A DNA stretch of 64,000 bases from Streptomyces radicis (GTDB lineage: Bacteria > Actinomycetota > Actinomycetes > Streptomycetales > Streptomycetaceae): NCBI RefSeq assembly GCF_003626575.1, contig NZ_RBDY01000007.1, positions 62,001-126,000 on the forward strand, read 5' to 3'. How positions within the stretch are numbered: position 1 is the stretch's first letter; every line of letters begins with the position of its first letter. Below, piece by piece: positions 42,068 to 51,896 of this stretch. The translations under genes were made by a program, and so were the position numbers. A model generated the notes under the pieces. That model searched no databases and was not told where the DNA came from. It was given only the letters and a program-made list of their open reading frames with translations.

Positions 42068-42682
42068 ATGGACGAGAACGCCGCGCTGCTCGACCGGTTC
42101 GCCGCCCTGCCCGACGCGCCGGGGACCGGCGTGGGGGAGGCGTTGCTGCGCTGCTGGTCGGAGCCGCACCGGCGCTACCACACGCGGGCGCACCTCGCGG
42201 CGGTGCTCGACCGGCTCGACGAGCTGACCGCGGCGGGCGAGGGCGGGCGCGTCAGGCCCGTCGCGCTGGCGGCGTGGTGCCACGACGCGGTGTACGACCC
42301 GCGCGCCCCCGACAACGAGGAGCGCTCCGCCCGGCTCGCCGAGGCGCTGCTCGACGCCGACCCCGACCGGGACGAGGTGGCCCGCCTCGTCCGGCTGACG
42401 GCGGACCACGCGCCCGCCGAAGGGGACGCCAACGGCGCGGCGCTGTGCGACGCCGACCTGGCCGTGCTCGCGGGCCCGCCCGAGGCGTACGCCGCCTACG
42501 CGGCCGAGGTGCGCCAGGAGTACGGCTTCGTGCCCGACGCGGACTTCCGCGCGGGCCGCGCGGAGATCCTGCGCCAACTCCTGGTCGCGCCCCGGCTGTT
42601 CAGGACGGACTACGGCGCAGGACGCTGGGAGTCCACCGCCCGGTTCAACGTCCGCTCCGAGCTGCGCCTGCTGACCGGCTGA
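42068..42682 (+). CDS. HD-domain metal-dependent hydrolase
   Basis: 204 aa. HD metal ligands: H in RRYHTRAHLAAVL, HD in WCHDAVYDPRAPDNEERSA, and D in CDADLAVLAG. The pattern 'YH-TRAHL ... WCHDAVYD' is that of a widespread family of small predicted HD hydrolases. GACAAT (42055-42060), 7 nt before the ATG, marks a leaderless start. The 3' end overlaps the end of the MFS gene on the other strand by 73 bp. Confidence 0.85.
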   Translation: MDENAALLDRFAALPDAPGTGVGEALLRCWSEPHRRYHTRAHLAAVLDRLDELTAAGEGGRVRPVALAAWCHDAVYDPRAPDNEERSARLAEALLDADPDRDEVARLVRLTADHAPAEGDANGAALCDADLAVLAGPPEAYAAYAAEVRQEYGFVPDADFRAGRAEILRQLLVAPRLFRTDYGAGRWESTARFNVRSELRLLTG

Positions 42683-43956
42683 CTCACCGGACGCGCCGGG
42701 CTCACCGCCACGACCTGGCCCGCGCGCCCGGCGCGCGACTGGAGCCACGCGCCGACGAGCGCGCCGAGCACGAGCAGGGCGCCGACCCACGCGGTGGCGG
42801 CGTAGCCGAGCCCGGCGCTGATGACCAGGCCGCCGATCCAGGGGCCCAGGGTGTTCCCGGTGTTGAACGCCGAGGTCACGGTGGCCCCGGCGAGGGTGGG
42901 GGCGTCGGCGGTGGCGACGTTGAAGATGCGGGCGTTGAGGCCCGGCGCGCACAGGAACGACGCGAGGCCGAGCAGCCCGGACAGCGTCACGGCCGCCACG
43001 GCGTTGTGCGCGGTGAAGGCGGCGAGCGCGAGGACCGCGGCGGCGGCGGTGAGCCCGACGTAGAGCGTGCCGAACATGTGCGCGTCGGCAAGCCGCCCGC
43101 CCGCGACGGTGCCGATGAGCGCGCCGACGCCGTAGAGCACGAGCACGACCGGCACCCAGCCCTCGTCGAGACCCGTCACCTCGGTGAGCAGCGGCGCGAG
43201 GTAGGAGAAGAAGCAGAACGTCCCCGCCGCGAACAGCGCGGTCGTGGCGATCGCGAGCCACACCAGGGGATCTCGGTAGATGCGCAACTCCGAACGCAGC
43301 GGCGGCCGTTCGTCCGCCTCGGGCTCGGCGGCACGCGGCACGAGGAGCAGCACCCCGACCAGCCCCGCCACGGTCAGCAGGGCCACGGCCCAGAACGCCG
43401 AACGCCAGCCCAGGCTCTGCCCGAGCACGGCGCCACCCGGCACCCCGGCGATGTTGGCGATGCTCAGCCCGCCGATCATCACGGCCATCGCGCGCGCCCG
43501 CGCGTGCACCGGCACGAGCGAGATGGCGACCGCGGCGCCCACGGCCCAGAATCCGGCGCACGCGAGCGCGCTCACCACCCGGCAGAGGAAGAGCACCCAG
43601 TACGCGGGCGCGAGCGCCCCCACCACATGCCCCACGGCGAAGACGGCGAGCAGCCACACGAGCGTGAGCCGCCTCGGCAGCCGCTGCGTGGCCGCGGCGA
43701 GCAGGGGCGCGCCGACGACCATGCCGATCGCGAACGCCGAGATCAGCAGCCCGGCGGTGGGGATGGACACGTCGAGGTCGTCGGCGACCTCGGGCAGCAG
43801 CCCGGACAGCATGAACTCAGACGTCCCAAGCGCAAACACAGCGGCACCGAGAACGAGCACCGCGACGGGCAGCCTGGCGCTCGGCGCGGGCGATGACGGC
43901 ACACCTACGGACGCTTCGGCCACGCCCCGCTCAACACCCCTCCACCCCGCCCCCAT
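42610..43956 (-). CDS. Drug-efflux MFS transporter, Cmx/CmlR-like
   Basis: 448 aa from ATG 43956, which lies 6 bp after the DUF4031 stop with GAGGGGG overlapping; a GTG at 43923 is an alternative. Twelve membrane helices, first ALGTSEFMLSGLLPEVADDL, which is the usual start of DHA1 chloramphenicol/arabinose-efflux members. Motif A-type loop GAPLLAAATQRLPRRLTL. Drug or sugar export is expected. Convergent 73-bp overlap with the HD-domain gene. Confidence 0.85.
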   Translation of the reverse strand: MGAGWRGVERGVAEASVGVPSSPAPSARLPVAVLVLGAAVFALGTSEFMLSGLLPEVADDLDVSIPTAGLLISAFAIGMVVGAPLLAAATQRLPRRLTLVWLLAVFAVGHVVGALAPAYWVLFLCRVVSALACAGFWAVGAAVAISLVPVHARARAMAVMIGGLSIANIAGVPGGAVLGQSLGWRSAFWAVALLTVAGLVGVLLLVPRAAEPEADERPPLRSELRIYRDPLVWLAIATTALFAAGTFCFFSYLAPLLTEVTGLDEGWVPVVLVLYGVGALIGTVAGGRLADAHMFGTLYVGLTAAAAVLALAAFTAHNAVAAVTLSGLLGLASFLCAPGLNARIFNVATADAPTLAGATVTSAFNTGNTLGPWIGGLVISAGLGYAATAWVGALLVLGALVGAWLQSRAGRAGQVVAVSPARPVSQPVSRRSSERTLNRAVDSQRPAP

Positions 43957-43962
43957 TCCCCC

Positions 43963-44223
43963 TCAACCCCGCTTTCTGCGCCGCAGGCCCGCCGCGGTCA
44001 GGCGGCTCACCAGCTCCCTGCTGTCCACCTCGACCGCCCCCAGCGCCACCGCGTCCGCGTAGCGCTCGGCCGGGACGTCGTAGTGGTCGCGCTCGAACGC
44101 CCGCCGCGGGGTGCCGAGGCGCTCGGCGAACGCGTGCAGCTCGCCGAACGACGCGTCGCTGACCAGGTGCGACCACATCCGCCCGTGCCCCGGCCAGGTC
44201 GGCGGGTCGATGTACACGGTCAC
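43963..44223 (-). CDS. DUF4031 domain protein
   Basis: 86 aa, GTG start overlapping the upstream stop (GTGA). The core TVYIDPPTWPGHGRMWSHLVSD, then ELHAFAERLGTPRRAFERDHYDVP, is diagnostic for DUF4031, a short family of unknown function. Ends in a basic tail GLRRRKRG. Part of a three-gene operon with the hypothetical upstream and the MFS gene downstream. Confidence 0.85.
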   Translation of the reverse strand: MTVYIDPPTWPGHGRMWSHLVSDASFGELHAFAERLGTPRRAFERDHYDVPAERYADAVALGAVEVDSRELVSRLTAAGLRRRKRG

Positions 44224-44588
44224 CCGCGCACCCCGGCGAGCGAGCCGACGGCGGCCACCGCGCGCCCCGTGACGAGGCACACCCAGTGCGGGTCCTCCCC
44301 CAACTCCGGCTCCACGTCGAGCGCGTGCGGCTCCTCGGCCAGGTCGCACTCCTGGCACAGCGGCCACCTGCCGTGCCGCGCCAGCAGCGCGTCCTGGATG
44401 TCCTGCGCGAGCAGCCCGGTGACGAACACCGCGCCCGCGGGCCACTGGTCGCACCACCAGCGGCGGTGGGAGACTGCCTCCTCCAGCATGGAGACCTCCT
44501 CAGGCCCCGCCACCCCGTCCGCGACGAGGTCGGCCAGCACCAGCGCCCTGCCCCGGTGCAGGGCCTCTTCCGAAGTCGGCTGCTCCAT
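44220..44588 (-). CDS. Conserved hypothetical protein
   Basis: 122 aa from ATG 44588; an in-frame ATG at 44597 is also possible. A helical start (EEALHRGRALVLADLVADG) precedes CQECDLAEEPHALDVEP with a CxxC pair and HWVCLVTGRAVAAVGS. No recognised domain. First gene of the DUF4031/MFS operon; divergent from rpiR. Confidence 0.65.
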   Translation of the reverse strand: MEQPTSEEALHRGRALVLADLVADGVAGPEEVSMLEEAVSHRRWWCDQWPAGAVFVTGLLAQDIQDALLARHGRWPLCQECDLAEEPHALDVEPELGEDPHWVCLVTGRAVAAVGSLAGVRG

Positions 44589-44647
44589 GCCGACCATTGC
44601 ACCAGAGTCGCGGCCGTTTTCCGACCCGTCCGAGCGCCCCGGAGGTC

Positions 44648-44676
44648 TTGACGGACCGCTCGGCTCGAAAATACGT
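44648..44676 (+). promoter_or_regulatory. Promoter of the rpiR-murQ operon
   Basis: TTGACG (44648-44653), 17-bp spacer, ATACGT (44671-44676), 20 bp before the ATG of the RpiR gene. The -35 region partly resembles a DasR site but only 9 of 14 positions agree. Confidence 0.5.
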
Positions 44677-44696
44677 TTCACCCTGTGAGGAATGCG

Positions 44697-45641
44697 ATGA
44701 AGGAAAATTTCGTCCGCCGGGCCGGAAGACCCCGACCCGTCGCCGTGACGCCCCGACCCGCGCCTCCCGAGCCGGGCGCCCTGGCCGCGAAGGTGCGCAC
44801 CATGGCCCCCTCGATGACGCGCTCCATGCAGCGCGTGGCGGAGACGGTCGCGGGTGACCCCGCGGGCTGCGCCGCGTTGACGGTCACCGGGCTCGCCGAG
44901 CGGACCGGCACGAGCGAGGCGACCGTCGTCCGCACCGCGCGGCTGCTCGGTTACCCCGGGTACCGGGACCTCCGCCTGGCCCTGGCCGGGCTCGCCGCCC
45001 AGCAGGCGTCGGGCGCCGCCCCCGCGGTGACGGCCGACATCTCCGTGGACGACCCGCTGAGCGAGGTCGTCGCCAAGCTCACGCAGGACGAGCGGCAGAC
45101 GCTGTCCGACACGGCGGGCGCCCTCGACCTGGGTCAGCTCGAGGCGTCCGTCGCGGCGCTGGCCACCGCCCGCCGCATCGACGTCTACGGCATCGGCGCG
45201 TCCTCGCTCGTCGCCCAGGACCTGGCGCAGAAGCTCCTGCGCATCGGGCTGATAGCCCACGCCCACTCCGACCCGCACCTGGCCGTGACCAACGCGGTGC
45301 AGCTGCGCGCCGGGGACGTCGCCGTCGCCATCACCCACTCGGGCCGGACGGTGGACGTGATCGAGCCGCTCCAGGCCGCGTTCGACCACGGCGCCACCAC
45401 CGTGGCGATCACCGGGCGCCCCGACGGCGAGGTCACCCACTACGCCGACCACGTGCTCACCACGTCCACCGCACGGGAGAGCGAGCTGCGCCCCGCCGCC
45501 ATGTCGAGCCGGACCAGCCAGCTGCTCGTGGTGGACTGCCTGTTCATCGGCGTCGCCCAGCGCACCTACGAGTCGGCGGCGCCGGCGCTGCACGCCAGCT
45601 ACGAGGCGCTGGCCCACCGCCACTCGCCCCGCGAGCGCTGA
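44697..45641 (+). CDS. MurR/RpiR family transcriptional regulator
   Basis: 314 aa from ATG 44697 (AGGA spaced 5 nt). HTH_6 at about residues 35-105: LTVTGLAERTGTSEATVVRTARLLGYPGYRDLRLALAG. SIS sugar-phosphate-binding domain at about 145-275: RRIDVYGIGASSLVAQDLAQKL, AVAITHSGRTVDVIEPL. Its partner murQ is 47 bp downstream, so the ligand is most likely N-acetylmuramate 6-phosphate or a product. Confidence 0.92.
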   Translation: MKENFVRRAGRPRPVAVTPRPAPPEPGALAAKVRTMAPSMTRSMQRVAETVAGDPAGCAALTVTGLAERTGTSEATVVRTARLLGYPGYRDLRLALAGLAAQQASGAAPAVTADISVDDPLSEVVAKLTQDERQTLSDTAGALDLGQLEASVAALATARRIDVYGIGASSLVAQDLAQKLLRIGLIAHAHSDPHLAVTNAVQLRAGDVAVAITHSGRTVDVIEPLQAAFDHGATTVAITGRPDGEVTHYADHVLTTSTARESELRPAAMSSRTSQLLVVDCLFIGVAQRTYESAAPALHASYEALAHRHSPRER

Positions 45642-45688
45642 CGGCGCGCGCCACCGCCGCCCCCTTCCTCCCGGAGAGCCGCTCCCGC

Positions 45689-46597
45689 ATGTCCACCGAG
45701 TTCGATTCGCTGACCACCGAGGCGTACCGGCCCGAGCTGGCGGAGATCGACCAGCTGCCCACGCTCGACATCGCCCGCACCATGAACGCCGGGGACGCGA
45801 CGGTCCCAGGGGCCGTCGCCGCGCAGCTGCCGCGCATCGCCGCCGCGATCGACGCGGCCGCCGCGCGCATGGCCAGCGGCGGCCGCCTGCTCTACCTGGG
45901 CGCGGGAACGGCGGGGCGCCTCGGCGTGCTCGACGCGAGCGAGTGCCCGCCGACGTTCAACACCGACCCCGGCGAGGTCGTCGGCCTCATCGCGGGCGGC
46001 CCGCCCGCGCTCGTCTCCGCCGTCGAGGGCGCCGAGGACAGCAAGGACCTCGCGGCCGCCGACCTGCGTGCCCGGGGCCTCACCCCTGACGACGTGGTGG
46101 TGGGCGTCTCGGCCTCGGGCCGCACGCCGTACGCCGTCGGCGCGGTCGAGCACGCGAGGGCGGAGGGGGCGCTGACGATCGGCCTCTCGTGCAACGCGGG
46201 CTCGCCGCTCGCCGCGGCGGCCGAGTTCGGCATCGAGATCGTGGTGGGGCCCGAGCTGATCACCGGCTCGACCCGCCTCAAGGCGGGCACCGCGCAGAAG
46301 CTCGTGCTCAACATGATCTCGACGATCAGCATGATCAGGCTCGGCAAGACCTATGGGAACCTGATGGTCGACGTCAGGGCGTCCAACGAGAAGCTGCGCG
46401 CCCGTTCGCGCCGCATCGTCGAGCTGGCCACCGGCGCGCCCGCCGAGGCGATCGAGTCCGCGCTCACCGCCACGGGCGGCGAGGTCAAGCACGCGATCCT
46501 GACGATCCTCGGGGACGTGGACGCGCCGACCGCCGACCGCCTGCTGAGCGAGTCCCGCGGCCATCTGCGGGCCGCCCTCGCGGCGGCCCGCGGGTGA
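45689..46597 (+). CDS. murQ: N-acetylmuramic acid 6-phosphate etherase
   Basis: 302 aa. SIS fold with MurQ signatures: LDIARTMNAGDATV, YLGAGTAGRLGVLDASECPPTF, SASGRTPYAVGA, GSTRLKAGTAQKLVLNMIST. Removes the lactyl ether from MurNAc-6-P to give GlcNAc-6-P, which NagA (57519-58676) can deacetylate. In an operon with its RpiR-type regulator. Confidence 0.96.
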   Translation: MSTEFDSLTTEAYRPELAEIDQLPTLDIARTMNAGDATVPGAVAAQLPRIAAAIDAAAARMASGGRLLYLGAGTAGRLGVLDASECPPTFNTDPGEVVGLIAGGPPALVSAVEGAEDSKDLAAADLRARGLTPDDVVVGVSASGRTPYAVGAVEHARAEGALTIGLSCNAGSPLAAAAEFGIEIVVGPELITGSTRLKAGTAQKLVLNMISTISMIRLGKTYGNLMVDVRASNEKLRARSRRIVELATGAPAEAIESALTATGGEVKHAILTILGDVDAPTADRLLSESRGHLRAALAAARG

Positions 46598-46631
46598 ACG
46601 CGCGGGTGGACCCGCGAGTGAACGCGCCCGC

Positions 46632-47117
46632 TCAGGCGGCCCGGCGCCGCAGCAGCCCGCGCCTTGCGGGCATCGCCTCGTAGGCCATGGCGGTGGTCGC
46701 GCCGTAGACCAGGTGCGGCACGATGTCCGACACCCAGCCGCGCGTGCCCCAGCTGGTCGGCCTGGTCACGCCGAGCGACGCCGCGGGCACGTCGCTGCCC
46801 GCCATCGCCGCGGCCCCCAGCGCGGGCCCGGCCAGCCAACGCGGCATCCGCCCGCCGCGGTCCCGCATCGCCCCGTACGCGGCGCCCACGGCGAGGCCCG
46901 TCGCGTAGCCGAACAGCGCGCCCATGGCCGTCTCCCGGTTGGGCCCGTGCTTGGGGTCGCCCGGGCTGATCCCCGTCCGGTACGCCAGCTCGCCGACGAC
47001 CTCGTCGGGGGTGCCGCTCGCGGGCCTGCCGCGGATCAGCATGTCGCCGTACGTGGTGATGTTCAGGGCCGTCGTCCCGGCCGCACCGGCCAGCAGACCC
47101 TTGGTGATCGCGTGCAT
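46632..47117 (-). CDS. Conserved hypothetical membrane-associated protein
   Basis: 161 aa, ATG 47117 with GGAGGAAAG upstream. Gly/Ala-rich segments (TKGLLAGAAGTTALNITTYGD; LFGYATGLAVGAAYGAM; LAGPALGAAAMAGSDVPA) form weak membrane helices. Conserved phrases GELAYRTGISPGDPKHGPNRETAMGALF suggest a real family, but its function is unknown. Downstream of groEL on the same strand but separated by a terminator. Confidence 0.75.
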   Translation of the reverse strand: MHAITKGLLAGAAGTTALNITTYGDMLIRGRPASGTPDEVVGELAYRTGISPGDPKHGPNRETAMGALFGYATGLAVGAAYGAMRDRGGRMPRWLAGPALGAAAMAGSDVPAASLGVTRPTSWGTRGWVSDIVPHLVYGATTAMAYEAMPARRGLLRRRAA

Positions 47118-47214
47118 GGACTTTCCTCCAGGAACCCCCGTGTCCCCCCACCTGTCACGCGCCCCGAGTACCCGCACGCCCCGCCGGGACACGCCCCCGC
47201 GCCCGGGCACGCCG

Positions 47215-47246
47215 AAGGGCGGCACCCCCGAGGGGGTACCGCCCTT
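47215..47246 (-). terminator. groEL terminator
   Basis: AAGGGCGGCACCCCC (47215-47229) and GGGGGTACCGCCCTT (47232-47246) pair over 14 of 15 positions with a 2-nt loop. It lies 35 bp downstream of the groEL stop. Confidence 0.75.
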
Positions 47247-47280
47247 GAGCCGTGCCAGGCGGCGGCAGGGGCAGGGGGAC

Positions 47281-49067
<1,787 letters not shown>

Positions 49068-49079
<12 letters not shown>

Positions 49080-49096
49080 TCCCCCCGCGAGTGCAA
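49068..49096 (-). promoter_or_regulatory. groEL promoter
   Basis: On the minus strand TTGCAC (49096-49091), 17-bp spacer, TAATCA (49073-49068). Transcription would start about 49062, right at the first CIRCE arm, so HrcA binding would cover the start site. Confidence 0.65.
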
Positions 49097-49179
49097 GCGT
49101 GACCGAGTGGTCCGGGAGGAGATTGGGGGCACCTCCCGGACGAAGTCTGGGGGGACCCCCAGCAGCGCCCTCGCATGCC

Positions 49180-49218
49180 GCAGGGCCCGCGCCCCCGTGA
49201 CGGGGGTGCGGGCCCTGC
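49180..49218 (-). terminator. Terminator of the cold-shock gene
   Basis: GCAGGGCCCGCGCCCCCG (49180-49197) and CGGGGGTGCGGGCCCTGC (49201-49218) form an 18-bp stem with one G-U pair and a 3-nt loop, 26 bp after the cold-shock stop codon. Strongest hairpin in the window. Confidence 0.85.
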
Positions 49219-49243
49219 GTGACGCCGCGGTACGGTCGGCGGT

Positions 49244-49447
49244 TCAGGCGGTCACTCGGACCATGTCGGCCTGTGGACCTTTCTGTCCCTGCGAGATCTC
49301 GAACTCGACCCGCTGCCCCTCTTCCAGAGTGCGGTAGCCGTCCATCTGAATCGCGCTGTAGTGGACGAACACGTCCGCACCACCGTCTACCGCGATGAAG
49401 CCGTAGCCCTTCTCCGCGTTGAACCACTTGACGGTGCCCTGAGCCAT
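49244..49447 (-). CDS. CspA-type cold-shock protein
   Basis: 67 aa, the normal length. [23 protein letters not shown] (RNP1 KGYGFI) and DVFVHYSAI (RNP2), then [19 protein letters not shown]. Single-strand nucleic-acid chaperone. ATG 49447. Upstream is a long A/T-rich stretch, probably an untranslated leader, as in many cold-shock mRNAs. Confidence 0.96.
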   Translation of the reverse strand: MAQGTVKWFNAEKGYGFIAVDGGADVFVHYSAIQMDGYRTLEEGQRVEFEISQGQKGPQADMVRVTA

Positions 49448-49886
49448 TCCTAACTCCCCATTTTGCTGGCCCTTTCACGAGACCGCACTTCGCGGGCCCG
49501 GGTCAGACCTCTCAGACCCCACCCCCGGGCGGTCGGGGGGTGTGTGCCGGAACGCGTCGACCGCCGCTGAATGTATCTGGACGGACGCCCAGTGCAACAG
49601 GCCATTCGAGGGAGAATTCTTGGAGCCACAGAACGGGCAAAAGGCTCAAAATACATGAAAGTTGAATCTTTTCCCGCGCCCCAAAAGTGCCAACCCGACA
49701 ATTGGTGCACCCAATCCGAGCATATTCTTTGCGTCGCTGTCGCGAATTCACATGCGAGTGGCACGGGCGCGGGGCGCCGCGGGGAGGGAACGGGCCGCCG
49801 GGCGGCCCCGCCACTCTAGCGCCCCGGCGGGGCCCCGCCGCCCCCGAAGGCCCGAAGGCTCGGCGGGGCGGCGGGCCCGCGGAACG
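49448..49886 (-). other. 439-bp gene-free, A/T-rich stretch; probable leader of the cold-shock gene
   Basis: No supportable coding region. From about 49560 to 49760 the base composition is clearly lower in G+C than anything else in the window (runs such as AAAATACATGAAAGTTGAAT). The stretch separates the cold-shock gene from the ThiS-like gene; both are read leftward. A long structured 5' leader of the cold-shock mRNA is the likely content. Confidence 0.5.
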
Positions 49887-50162
49887 TCAGCCTCCGGCGA
49901 CCGCCGGGATGATCGAGACCCCCGCCCCGTCGGGCGTGGCCGTGCCGAGGCCCTCGGCGAAACGGACGTCGTCGTCGTTCACGTACACGTTCACGAAACG
50001 GCGCAGCTTGCCCTCGTCGTCGAGCACCCGCGCGGCGATCCCCTTGTGGTGCGCCTCCAGGTCGGCGAGCACCTCGCCGAGCGTCGCGCCCTCGGCGGAG
50101 ACCTCCGCCTGACCGTCGGTGTAGGTGCGCAGGATGGTCGGTATGCGGACAGTTACGCTCAT
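49887..50162 (-). CDS. MoaD/ThiS-family sulfur-carrier protein
   Basis: 91 aa. Ubiquitin-like: VTVRIPTILRTYTDGQAEVSAEGATLGEVLADL, then FVNVYVNDDDVRFAEGL and the C-terminal di-Gly (PAVAGG) that is thiocarboxylated in this family. CysO-type carriers for cysteine synthesis are the nearest actinobacterial comparison, but no cysM or mec gene is next to it here. Start overlaps the thrC stop (ATGA), so it is coupled to thrC and under the same SAM riboswitch. Confidence 0.9.
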   Translation of the reverse strand: MSVTVRIPTILRTYTDGQAEVSAEGATLGEVLADLEAHHKGIAARVLDDEGKLRRFVNVYVNDDDVRFAEGLGTATPDGAGVSIIPAVAGG

Positions 50163-51472
50163 GATGCGAGGCCAGCCTCTCGGAACGAGTCGAGGTTCGG
50201 TCGGATGATGGCGGTGGGGCCGGTGGTCGGGGCCACCGCGTCCAGGGTCTTGAGGCCGTCACCCGTGTTGAGGACGACCGTCGTGAGCGACGGGTCGAGC
50301 GCGCCCGCCTCGATCAGCTTGCGCGTCACGCCCACGGTCACCCCGCCCGCGGTCTCCGCGAAGATGCCCTCGGTGCGGGCGAGCAGCTTGATCGCGTCGA
50401 CGATCTCGGGGTCGCTCACGTCCTCGACCGCGCCCCCGGTGCGCCGGGCGATGTCCAGCACATAGGGCCCGTCCGCGGGGTTGCCGATCGCGAGCGACTT
50501 GGCGATGGTGTCGGGACGAACGGGCCTGACCACCTCATGACCGGCCTTGAACGCCTGGGACACCGGCGAGCAGCCCGCGGCCTGGGCGCCGAAGATCTTG
50601 TAGGGCTTCTCCTCGACGAGGCCCGTGGCGATCAGCTCGCGCAGTCCCTTGTCGATCTTGGTGAGCTGGGACCCCGAGGCGATCGGCACCACGAGCTGGT
50701 CGGGCAGCCGCCAGCCGAGCTGCTCGCAGATCTCGTACGCCAGCGTCTTGGAGCCCTCGGCGTAGTACGGGCGGAGGTTGACGTTGACGAAGCCCCAGCC
50801 CTCGCCCGCGGGGTCGCCGATGAGCTCGCTGCAAAAGCGGTTGACGTCGTCGTAGGTGCCCTCGATGCCGACCACGTCGCCGCCGTAGACGGCCGCCATG
50901 ACGACCTTGCCCTGCTCGAGGTCGTGCGGGATGAAGACGCAGGAGCGCAGCCCCGCCCGCGCGGCGGCGGCGCCGACGGCGCCCGCGAGGTTGCCGGTGG
51001 ACGAACAGGAGAGCGTGGTGAAGCCGAAGGCGCGGGCGGCCTCGACGGCGTTGGCGACCACGCGGTCCTTGAACGAGTGCGTGGGGTTCCCCGAGTCGTC
51101 CTTGACATACAGGCCGCCCGTCACGCCGAGCTCGGCGGCGAGCCGGTCGGCCTTGACGAGCTGGGTCCAGCCGGGGGCGAGGTTGGGCTTGTCGGCGACG
51201 TCGGCGGGCACGGGGAGCAGCGGCGCGTAACGCCAGATGCTCGCGGGACCCGCCTCGATGCGGCGGCGCAGGCCCTCGGGGTCGCCGAGCGGGAGGTCGT
51301 AGGCCGCTTCGAGCGGCCCGAAACAGCTCGTACACGCGAAGGCGGGGGCGAGGGGGAAGCGCTCCCCGCACTCGCGGCACGAGAGCGCCGACGCGGGCCC
51401 CAGGTCGACGACCGCGGATGTGTCGGGGGTGGGCGTACCGGGGGTGGAAGCGGCTTCTGACAGGACAGGCAT
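50159..51472 (-). CDS. thrC: Threonine synthase
   Basis: 437 aa, ATG 51472. N-terminal zinc ribbon with CREC (about residue 33) and CTSC pairs, then PLP Lys in NPTHSFKDRVV; phosphate-binding loop SCSSTGNLAGAVGAAAARAG. Converts O-phosphohomoserine to threonine. The long N-terminal zinc ribbon is normal for actinobacterial ThrC. Controlled by the SAM-I riboswitch just upstream; operon with the ThiS-like protein. Confidence 0.96.
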   Translation of the reverse strand: MPVLSEAASTPGTPTPDTSAVVDLGPASALSCRECGERFPLAPAFACTSCFGPLEAAYDLPLGDPEGLRRRIEAGPASIWRYAPLLPVPADVADKPNLAPGWTQLVKADRLAAELGVTGGLYVKDDSGNPTHSFKDRVVANAVEAARAFGFTTLSCSSTGNLAGAVGAAAARAGLRSCVFIPHDLEQGKVVMAAVYGGDVVGIEGTYDDVNRFCSELIGDPAGEGWGFVNVNLRPYYAEGSKTLAYEICEQLGWRLPDQLVVPIASGSQLTKIDKGLRELIATGLVEEKPYKIFGAQAAGCSPVSQAFKAGHEVVRPVRPDTIAKSLAIGNPADGPYVLDIARRTGGAVEDVSDPEIVDAIKLLARTEGIFAETAGGVTVGVTRKLIEAGALDPSLTTVVLNTGDGLKTLDAVAPTTGPTAIIRPNLDSFREAGLAS

Positions 51473-51490
51473 GGGTGCGAGGCCCCTCTC

Positions 51491-51651
51491 CTCATCTTCC
51501 CCGCGACGTCTCTCGCCGCAGGCCGGAATTGGCACCTTCCCCACCGGTGGTCGCGCGATGGACGGTCTGACGCGACCGTCTCGGATGGCGAGATCCGGCG
51601 GAAGGGTTGCCGGGGCTTCAACGGGCCGTTCCCTCTGCCCCTCTGGATGAG
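51491..51651 (-). promoter_or_regulatory. SAM-I (S-box) riboswitch upstream of thrC
   Basis: On the minus strand all S-box landmarks are present: P1 5' strand CTCATCCAGAGGGGCAGAGG, then GAACGGCCCGTTGAAGCCCC, GGCAACC, the AAGGTGCCAATTCCGGCC block, and P1 3' strand GAAGATGAG. P1 pairs 51651-51646 with 51496-51491. The ribosome site AGGAGAGGGG directly follows the P1 3' strand and precedes the ATG by about 9 nt. SAM binding would stabilise P1 and is likely to limit ribosome access. Confidence 0.92.
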
Positions 51652-51896
51652 CTGTATGAAGTTGTCCACTGCCGGGCCCGGGCATCGGCCCCCCGATATG
51701 CGGAGGACACCTGGGCTGTTCAAGACTGTAACGGACGGCCCGCACAATGGCCCGGGCCGTCCGATCCGCGAGACAGCGCGGGAGACCACGGGAATCGACG
51801 CAGAAACCTGCCAGCGTTGGGTTCGGACTCCGCCAGGAAGGGGCAGATACGGCCATACAGGTTAAATGTGGCCGAACGCGAACAGGAGCGACATTC
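51652..51896. other. Gap between the SAM riboswitch and gpgS
   Basis: Holds the thrC transcription start region on the minus strand and the gpgS promoter and leader on the plus strand. An imperfect inverted repeat GGCCATACAGG...TGTGGCC lies at 51851-51872, about 25 bp before the gpgS start. No coding region seen. Confidence 0.4.

Noticed and set aside
44641..44660. Possible DasR site over the rpiR -35 (GGAGGTCTTGACGGACC)
   Set aside because: Only about 9 of 14 positions fit the dre consensus, against 14 of 16 at 56483-56498.
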